In this document: piece by piece, positions 5,400-5,496 of the stretch
How the letters are laid out: each line of letters opens with the position of its first letter
Numbering within the stretch: position 1 is the stretch's first letter
Assembly: GCA_018896395.1 (NCBI GenBank)
Contig: JAHIMN010000025.1
Span: 1-5,496, forward strand
Source: Verrucomicrobiota bacterium
Lineage (GTDB): Bacteria; Verrucomicrobiota; Kiritimatiellia; JAAZAB01
Direction: 5' to 3'
Length of the DNA: 5,496 bases
Made by a program: the position numbers and the translations under genes
Notes under the pieces: model-generated
What the model was told of the DNA's origin: nothing
What the model saw: the letters and a program-made list of their open reading frames with translations, nothing else
The model's database searches: none

Positions 5400-5496
5400 G
5401 GCTGAGGCCCTCCAGGGGTGTGCGGACTTTCTGCGCGTAATTTGTATTGCCCGGATGCGTCCAATAATCGTCGCCGGGGCCCTCAACCCGGTCAAT
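5389..5496 (-). CDS. C-terminal end of an unrecognised protein (partial)
   Basis: An open frame enters from the right edge and ends at TGA 5389-5391 after 35 codons. Its last residues include GPGDDYWTHPGNTNYAQKV and end in SREK. I do not recognise the family. It is judged real because its stop overlaps the kinase GTG start by 11 nt, a usual operon junction, and because the kinase ribosome binding site would otherwise sit in a non-coding gap. The composition looks protein-like, unlike the competing Arg-rich frame. By position it may belong to lipopolysaccharide or envelope synthesis, but nothing visible proves this. Confidence 0.55.
   Translation of the reverse strand: MDRVEGPGDDYWTHPGNTNYAQKVRTPLEGLSREK
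5408..5413 (-). promoter_or_regulatory. Ribosome binding site for the kinase GTG start
   Basis: Minus-strand GGAGGG lies 8 nt before the GTG at 5399, within the last codons of the upstream gene. Together with the 11-nt overlap this suggests translational coupling, and it decides in favour of GTG over a longer start at the window edge. Confidence 0.75.

Noticed and set aside
5400..5495. Longer kinase start near the right edge
   Set aside because: The extra 32 residues are Arg-rich and unlike HldE, while the GTG at 5399 has a ribosome binding site and the expected N-terminus.

Overview
The window looks like ordinary chromosomal DNA from an anaerobic or microaerophilic Gram-negative (diderm) bacterium. 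An LPS heptose kinase gene implies an outer membrane, and adjacent rubredoxin and rubrerythrin genes are typical of anaerobes that must detoxify peroxide. The GC-rich genes are separated by spacers full of short degenerate repeats and GC-rich palindromes. That style fits environmental lineages such as the PVC group (Kiritimatiellota/Lentisphaerota-like) or Omnitrophota-like genomes, but the assignment is an impression and no marker gene here proves it.

Every gene I can support is on the minus strand, so transcription runs from the right edge to the left. From right to left: the last 35 codons of an unrecognised gene; a stand-alone D-glycero-beta-D-manno-heptose-7-phosphate kinase (hldA/rfaE1 type) that overlaps it by 11 nt; a near-consensus sigma-70-type promoter; a 52-residue rubredoxin; rubrerythrin; the first 33 codons of a bacterial ferritin, cut off in a palindromic repeat block; a DsbD-type thiol:disulfide transporter whose thioredoxin domain ends early; an aldo/keto reductase; and a gene-poor left end with hairpins and a candidate terminator.

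Rubredoxin, rubrerythrin and the ferritin remnant form an iron and peroxide defence group. Rubredoxin would pass electrons to rubrerythrin, which reduces hydrogen peroxide, and ferritin would have stored the iron. The ferritin no longer encodes a functional four-helix bundle. DsbD would carry reducing power across the inner membrane to periplasmic thiols. The kinase belongs to ADP-heptose (LPS core) synthesis and is separated from the redox genes by the promoter.

The most noteworthy content is between the genes. Three different short-unit degenerate repeats occur: GGTTCAC-type units arranged as inverted arms at two loci, a CAATCACT octamer array, and a duplicated ACAGGAGCC unit. There is also a 64-bp element able to fold as a three-way junction. 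These repeats lie beside the two damaged gene ends. I see no CRISPR array, rRNA, tRNA, transposase, or clearly novel multi-gene system.
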